Positions 61,316 to 64,000 of a stretch of 64,000 bases of DNA are shown here, in pieces (position 1 is the stretch's first letter; each line of letters starts with the position of its first letter). The translations under genes were made by a program, and so were the position numbers. The stretch is from Flavobacterium sp. ALD4 (GTDB taxonomy: Bacteria; Bacteroidota; Bacteroidia; Flavobacteriales; Flavobacteriaceae). The stretch is taken from the NCBI RefSeq assembly GCF_002836475.1, contig NZ_PJBJ01000022.1, positions 477,663 to 541,662 on the forward strand, read 5' to 3'. The notes under the pieces were generated by a model. The model searched no databases and was not told the origin of the DNA. It saw nothing but the letters and a program-made list of their open reading frames with translations.

Positions 61316-62052
61316 AAAAGTATTTATTGTTTATTGCCTTAGTGGCCTCGTCGCAGATTTTTGCACAAGAATTCTATATGTACTCTGGAAGTAATATCAC
61401 TGCTTACAAATACAAAGTGGGTGATCGCAAAATGAATTCGAGCTTACAAAGTGGTTCTGGTAGTTTTTATGAGGCAGGTTTAATAAATCCATTTATTGGA
61501 AATAGAGTTTTTTACTCCGTTGGAGTTTCCGTTGACGACTATAATGCGATTGGCTCAACTAACACTAGTAGTTATAGTTGGGATACGAAGTTTATAGGTG
61601 TAGACTCAGGAGTTTTATTTTCGTTGTTTCCTCATAAATTAAAACCAGTTAAGGCCTTGGCTAAAGGGAGAGATAATGAAGCGAAGACGGCCAAAGACCA
61701 AAATGGAAAAGATAAGCTAATCAAAATTCAAGCAGATGGTGGTGGCTATAAGGCGTTTTCCTTAAGACGTTTTGATGTTTTATTAATTGCAGGAGCCAAA
61801 GTGGCTACAATTGTTTATGGTAAGCAGCAAATTGATGGGGTATATTATGACCTATTAAAAGATAAAGAATTTTCAGGAGTTTTAATTGGATCAAATTTAG
61901 GGATGAAAATTAAATATAATGTATCGCCGCGTGTTGCAACAAGTGTAGGTTACAATTTTTTCCAAAGTTTTAATTTCTCTAATAAGACGGAAGAAAAATT
62001 ATCATTCAATACCAATCAAGTTCAATTTGGACTTCACTTTAACATTAATTAA
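61312..62052 (+). CDS. Outer-membrane beta-barrel-like protein, unknown function
   Basis: 246 residues with signal peptide ending SQIFAQ. The remainder is beta-rich with alternating aromatics and ends in a Phe-terminated strand (VQFGLHFNIN), like a small outer-membrane barrel. A Lys-rich insert (AKGRDNEAKTAKDQNGKDK) lies in a loop. It may anchor or pair with the large repeat protein encoded 3 nt downstream. Confidence 0.78.
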   Translation: MKKYLLFIALVASSQIFAQEFYMYSGSNITAYKYKVGDRKMNSSLQSGSGSFYEAGLINPFIGNRVFYSVGVSVDDYNAIGSTNTSSYSWDTKFIGVDSGVLFSLFPHKLKPVKALAKGRDNEAKTAKDQNGKDKLIKIQADGGGYKAFSLRRFDVLLIAGAKVATIVYGKQQIDGVYYDLLKDKEFSGVLIGSNLGMKIKYNVSPRVATSVGYNFFQSFNFSNKTEEKLSFNTNQVQFGLHFNIN

Positions 62053-62054
62053 TT

Positions 62055-64000
62055 ATGAAAAGAATTATACTATTTATTGTACTGCTTATTTCTACCGTAA
62101 GTTTTTCTCAAACTCAAGCGAATGGAATAACGTATCAAGCTGTAATACTTAATCCAGATGGAGAAATGTTACCGGGTAAAAATAATACTAGTATTCCTTT
62201 AGTGAATACAGATGTATGTATGCTGTTTGGTTTTGTAGATGAGTTTTCAAAGGTAGAGTACCAAGAGATTATCCAAACTAGGACCGATGATTACGGGATG
62301 GTTAATTTGATCATAGGATCTGGTAAGCAGAATGCAGGATATGCTTCCTCGTTCTTGGATATATATTGGGGACCGTATAAGAAAAATTTAGTAGTGTCTA
62401 TTAGTACTAATGGTAGTTGTTCGTCTTTTACGCAAATAAGCAATCAAGAATTTACCTCTGTTCCTTATTCGTTTACAGCAAATTCTGCTGAAAATGTAAC
62501 TGGTGTTGTAGATATTCAAAATGGGGGAACGAATGCCGTTACGGTGGTTGGTGCAAAAACAAACTTAGGGCTGGAAAAGGTTAATAATACAAGCGATCTC
62601 GATAAACCCATGAGTATCGCTGCGCAGGAAGGTTGGAATAAAAATTACAATACCATTACTACCGAAGCTTTCAGAGCAGTGTCAGCTGAAAAAGCGATGG
62701 AAGAAAAAATGGATTTGGATGCTATAACGGCTAGGGCGGCAGAATTAGTTTTAACAACTAATTTGGCTATTGAAGTTTCAAGAGCAACAAAAGCTGAAGC
62801 TAGTAATGCAACTGCATTAGCAAATGAACTTATGACCGCTAGAGCAGCAGAATTAGTCTTAACAGATAATTTAGCTACAGAAGCTAAAACGGCAAGGTCA
62901 GCGGAATTAGTTTTAACAAATGACTTGTCAAAAGAAGTTGTACGAGCGACAGCGGCTGAAATTGTTAATACAACAGCAATTGCAACAGAAGCTACAACAG
63001 CTAGAGCAGCAGAATTAGTTGTAACAACTAATTTAGCTACTGAAGCTATAACGGCAAGAGCTGCGGAATTAGTTTTAACAACTGACTTGGCAACTGAAGC
63101 TACAACAGCCAGAGCCGCTGAATTAGCAAACGCTAGTGCGATTAGTACAGAAGTTAAAGCGGCTAGAGCTGCAGAATTAGTTTTAAGAAATGATTTAGTA
63201 TCAGAAGTTACGACGGCTAGGTCTGCGGAATTAGTTTTAAGAGATAATTTAGCAACAGAAGCTACAACGGCCAGGTCTGCGGAATTAGTTTTAAGAGATA
63301 ATTTAGCAATAGAAGTTACAACGGCTAGAGGAGCAGAATTAGTTTTAAGAGATAATTTAGCAACAGAAGTTACAACGGCTAGAGCTGCAGAATTAGTTTT
63401 AAGAGATAATTTGGCAACAGAAGCTACAACTGCTAGAGCTGCTGAATTAGCAATTAATACCTTAGAAAACGGAAAAATATATCTTGGAAATGGGAGCAAT
63501 GTAGCGACTGAAGTAGCTTTAAGTGGCAATGTCACTATTAACAATATTGGAGTCACTACAATTGGTGCCAGTCAAGTAGTTAGTTCAATGATTAATGATG
63601 GAACCATTGTAGATGCAGATATTGCAAATAATGCTGTAACAACAGCTAAGATTTTAGATGCTAATGTAATTACAAGTAAGATTGCCGATTTCAATGTTAC
63701 CACAGGAAAATTAGCTTTAGATGCTGTAACAAATGCGCAATTGGCTGATAATGCCGTTGAAGCAGATAATATTAAAGACGGTGCAGTTACCTCTAATAAA
63801 TTTTTAGCTAATTCAGTAACTAGTGTGAAAATTGAAGATTTAACTATCATAAACGTTGATGTTAGTGGTACAGCTGCTATTGCAGGAACAAAAATTTCAC
63901 CAGATTTTGGTAACCAAAATATTGTGACTACTGGAAATGTAACTATAGGTGGAACATTAGACGTAACTGGAGCGACCACTACAGCAGGAATTTCAGATTC
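62055..64000 (+). CDS. Large fibre/adhesin-like surface protein with 18-residue repeats (3' truncated by window edge)
   Basis: Starts at ATG 62055 (MKRIILFIVLLISTVSFSQ, signal peptide) and is open to base 64000 (648 codons visible). The N-terminal beta domain (about 20-150) has ITYQAVILNPDGEML and SVPYSFTANSAENVTG, seen in Bacteroidota tail-fibre-like proteins. Then 13 full 18-residue repeats of the type TTARAAELVLRDNLATEA (62724-63425), predicted coiled coil. After GNGSNVATEVALSG comes a second repeat type of about ten residues (NNAVTTAKILDANV), like beta-helical tail fibres. It probably forms a trimeric stalk. A T9SS sorting domain would be expected beyond the edge. Confidence 0.88.
   Translation, partial: MKRIILFIVLLISTVSFSQTQANGITYQAVILNPDGEMLPGKNNTSIPLVNTDVCMLFGFVDEFSKVEYQEIIQTRTDDYGMVNLIIGSGKQNAGYASSFLDIYWGPYKKNLVVSISTNGSCSSFTQISNQEFTSVPYSFTANSAENVTGVVDIQNGGTNAVTVVGAKTNLGLEKVNNTSDLDKPMSIAAQEGWNKNYNTITTEAFRAVSAEKAMEEKMDLDAITARAAELVLTTNLAIEVSRATKAEASNATALANELMTARAAELVLTDNLATEAKTARSAELVLTNDLSKEVVRATAAEIVNTTAIATEATTARAAELVVTTNLATEAITARAAELVLTTDLATEATTARAAELANASAISTEVKAARAAELVLRNDLVSEVTTARSAELVLRDNLATEATTARSAELVLRDNLAIEVTTARGAELVLRDNLATEVTTARAAELVLRDNLATEATTARAAELAINTLENGKIYLGNGSNVATEVALSGNVTINNIGVTTIGASQVVSSMINDGTIVDADIANNAVTTAKILDANVITSKIADFNVTTGKLALDAVTNAQLADNAVEADNIKDGAVTSNKFLANSVTSVKIEDLTIINVDVSGTAAIAGTKISPDFGNQNIVTTGNVTIGGTLDVTGATTTAGISD
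62724..63479 (+). repeat. Tandem 54-bp repeats (18 residues) in the fibre-like gene
   Basis: Thirteen full units of 54 bp start at 62724, 62778, 62832 and so on every 54 bp to 63372; a partial fourteenth begins at 63426. Consensus TTARAAELVLRDNLATEA. Units 2, 5 and 8 are the most divergent, and units 9-13 are nearly identical, pointing to recent amplification at the 3' side. Confidence 0.92.

Noticed and set aside
62724..63479. Regular repeats considered as a CRISPR array
   Set aside because: Units are contiguous 54-bp coding repeats with no unique spacers of constant length.
62645..63979. Long minus-strand open frames (303 and 135 codons) with Ala/Val/Ser repeats
   Set aside because: They are the antisense of the 54-bp repeats and of the following repeats in the fibre-like gene, whose plus-strand reading has a signal peptide and a coherent domain plan.

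Overview
The window looks like a chromosomal stretch of a Flavobacterium-type bacterium (Bacteroidota, Flavobacteriaceae). The evidence is AT-rich DNA, TAnnTTTG minus-7 promoter boxes, a type IX secretion sorting domain, TolC/RND/ABC efflux genes with flavobacterial lipoprotein signals, a CcsBA-type cytochrome c maturation fusion, DUF2911, DUF1684 and pentapeptide proteins, and dispersed intergenic repeats typical of the group. Most of the window is ordinary core genome, interrupted by two accessory zones.

Layout. 1-12.9 kb: the end of a hybrid histidine kinase, Hsp20, a RhlE-type helicase, two histidine-degradation enzymes (HutG, HutI), a glutamine cyclotransferase, the SRP RNA, an SDR, a transaldolase-like aldolase, fumarylacetoacetase, GlyA and a MiaE-like tRNA hydroxylase. 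13-23.2 kb: an acetyltransferase and two export systems, an adaptor/FtsX-permease/ATPase ABC cluster and a complete adaptor/RND pump/TolC operon. 23.2-32.1 kb: an accessory zone. 32.1-51.7 kb: core genes, including tRNA-Arg, apt, an MFS transporter, TatD, TcdA, a sodium:solute symporter with a PIG-L protein, a Bam-like outer membrane protein, an AI-2E family exporter, MscS, Maf, UbiA and a KdsC-like phosphatase. 51.7-55.9 kb: a second accessory patch. 55.9-64 kb: CcsBA, a membrane-anchored AraC regulator, and a surface-protein cluster whose last gene, a repeat-rich fibre-like protein, runs off the right edge.

The most notable system is at 26.15-31.47 kb. Six long imperfect inverted repeats of about 105-140 nt, each ending in a conserved GTT, separate five cassettes whose seven genes all point the same way. 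Each cassette has a left-core sequence in its downstream repeat that is complementary to the right-core sequence immediately upstream of the cassette (9/9, 8/9, 6/7, 6/7, 8/9). That is the signature expected if the cassettes moved as circles by integron attC-type recombination. No integrase gene is in the window, so this resembles a CALIN (a cluster of attC sites lacking an integrase) with non-canonical attC sites. The cassettes carry a Bor-like lipoprotein plus a small membrane protein, an unknown 398-residue protein, a pair of small envelope proteins, a THI5/NMT1-like binding protein and an SDR. Decayed genes lie on both sides.

A second theme is a dispersed structured repeat of about 95-120 nt (5' box GTGAGGG.TAGAAGC, 3' box GCACGCCCAAA) with four copies. 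Two copies are direct repeats with related flanks that bracket an unclassified 690-residue PLP-fold protein. Another copy supplies the last codons of an MFS transporter gene. Small genes that are easily missed include a 46-residue protein convergent with apt, a 35-residue membrane protein beside the symporter, and a secreted metallopeptidase-like reading frame with no ATG, GTG or TTG start.
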